DNA of 64,000 bases, taken from assembly GCA_026182355.1 (NCBI GenBank), contig JAPFBL010000120.1, positions 186,001 to 250,000 of the forward strand. Reading direction: 5' to 3'. Positions 63,481 through 64,000 of this stretch are shown here, piece by piece; position 1 is the stretch's first letter, and each line of letters starts with the position of its first letter. The notes under the pieces are model-generated. The model was given only the letters and a program-made list of their open reading frames with translations. It did no database searches and was not told the origin of the DNA. Made by a program: the position numbers and the translations under genes. This DNA comes from Hermatobates lingyangjiaoensis (Eukaryota > Arthropoda > Insecta > Hemiptera > Hermatobatidae).

Positions 63481-63523
63481 CTGAGATAAGTTCCTCCTTG
63501 TCCGAGAGAAAGCACCGATCATG
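63481..63523 (-). CDS. Candidate small host exon
   Basis: 43 nt between a C-rich tract ending 'ctcacctcag' and a TCAG/GTGATA donor. The frame reads HDRCFLSDKEELIS and leaves one base, compatible in phase with the 63.2-kb candidate. Short, so weak on its own. Confidence 0.32.
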
Positions 63524-63533
63524 CTGAGGTGAG

Positions 63534-63547
63534 GGGGGGGGGGGGGG
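63534..63547. repeat. Poly(G) run
   Basis: About 14 consecutive G residues. On the minus strand it is the polypyrimidine tract before the 63.5-kb candidate exon. Confidence 0.85.
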
Positions 63548-63654
63548 TGCCTAATGCGCTAACACTTAGAGAACGCCGCTCTCAAACAAGATAACAAAAC
63601 TATCAGAGTTGCTTTAAATCCCGAGACAATGGAAAATACCAAGAAGAAAACCCT

Positions 63655-63831
63655 TTATTTCAGAGGTATGTTTTCATCTAAGAGCTGAGAAAACGAGCGA
63701 CAACTTTGATATTTTGGCTTTTTGTATGATGAAACAAAGTTCGTAAGAGGAGGAAGTTTTTTTTTCCAGAAAGACCTCCCATAAGATAGTAATTTCGTAA
63801 GAAGAGCCTTCCTTATAAAGGGATACCGCTG
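63655..63831 (-). mobile_element. Second pogo/Tigger-like terminus
   Basis: On the minus strand TA, 'cagcggtatccctttataag', 'cttacgaaattac' and 'cttacgaactttg' repeats of the cttacgaa motif, typical of Tigger-like ends. The 96-codon open frame over it is not a recognised protein. Confidence 0.45.
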
Positions 63832-64000
63832 TATAAATCTCTTGCACCGTCTATAAATTTTCACTGTAATTTTAAACAGAAGTAACGAGAGAGAGTGAGA
63901 TAGATGTACGTACAAACTGTATAGAAGTATATCACAGTCGATCAACAGCTATGTAGCGACAAAGCATTAATCATAAATATAATTAAGATGGTTACATAGA

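Noticed and set aside
62914..63831. One complete Tigger-like element
   Set aside because: The two ends at 62,914 and 63,831 share TA and a general pattern but not enough sequence to be a TIR pair. Treated as two fragments.

Overview
This is non-coding, AT-rich (roughly two-thirds A+T) DNA from a large metazoan genome, most likely an invertebrate. The sequence does not let me name the species. There is no bacterial-type gene density, no intact long host gene and no rRNA or true tRNA gene. Almost everything recognisable is a mobile element or a tandem repeat. The one hint of a host gene is a set of four short, phase-compatible exon candidates on the minus strand (63.5, 63.2, 13.9 and 8.9 kb), which would make most of the window one very large intron.

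The dominant component is Penelope-like retroelements (PLEs). Five loci keep protein-coding remnants with reverse transcriptase (RT) and/or GIY-YIG endonuclease sequence: 11.0-12.75 kb (RT plus GIY-YIG, with the 5' part inverted), 18.9-19.7 kb (minus, decayed), 33.8-35.2 kb, 42.8-43.9 kb and 60.6-62.0 kb (minus). Around them are some thirty short foldback units. In each unit two copies of a PLE terminal region (pLTR) stand in inverted orientation. The pLTRs carry motifs matching a minimal type I hammerhead ribozyme: CUGANGA, stem II, GAAA, a very short palindromic helix III, and a 3-6 bp stem I. At least ten sequence families are present, called A to P here. In several loci the ribozyme is followed directly by the first 40-55 codons of the PLE ORF.

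The foldbacks share a layout. They lie in (TA)n tracts, and in most of them one arm stops at a fixed family-specific point while the other runs on a further 20-45 nt. Where an internal ORF gives the orientation, the longer arm is on the 5' side. One core variant (U3 with A8 in place of C3 with G8) recurs at three loci.

Other contents, in order: fragments resembling RTE LINE 3' ends (0.6-2.8 kb); about ten copies of a tRNA-headed SINE in both orientations; a 113-bp satellite with 37 copies (26,334-30,514) that begins inside a SINE; hAT-type ends at 10.3, 31.2 and 57.0 kb, the second with a frameshifted transposase C-terminus; TA-flanked pogo/Tigger-like MITEs (19.9, 46.4, 62.9 and 63.8 kb); minisatellites at 18.8, 22.4 and 50.0 kb; a cryptic degenerate repeat field at 48.8-50.7 kb; and a 138-bp poly(A) retrocopy with 11-bp target-site duplications inside a hairpin arm at 56.1 kb. 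Coordinates of repeat edges are by eye and approximate.
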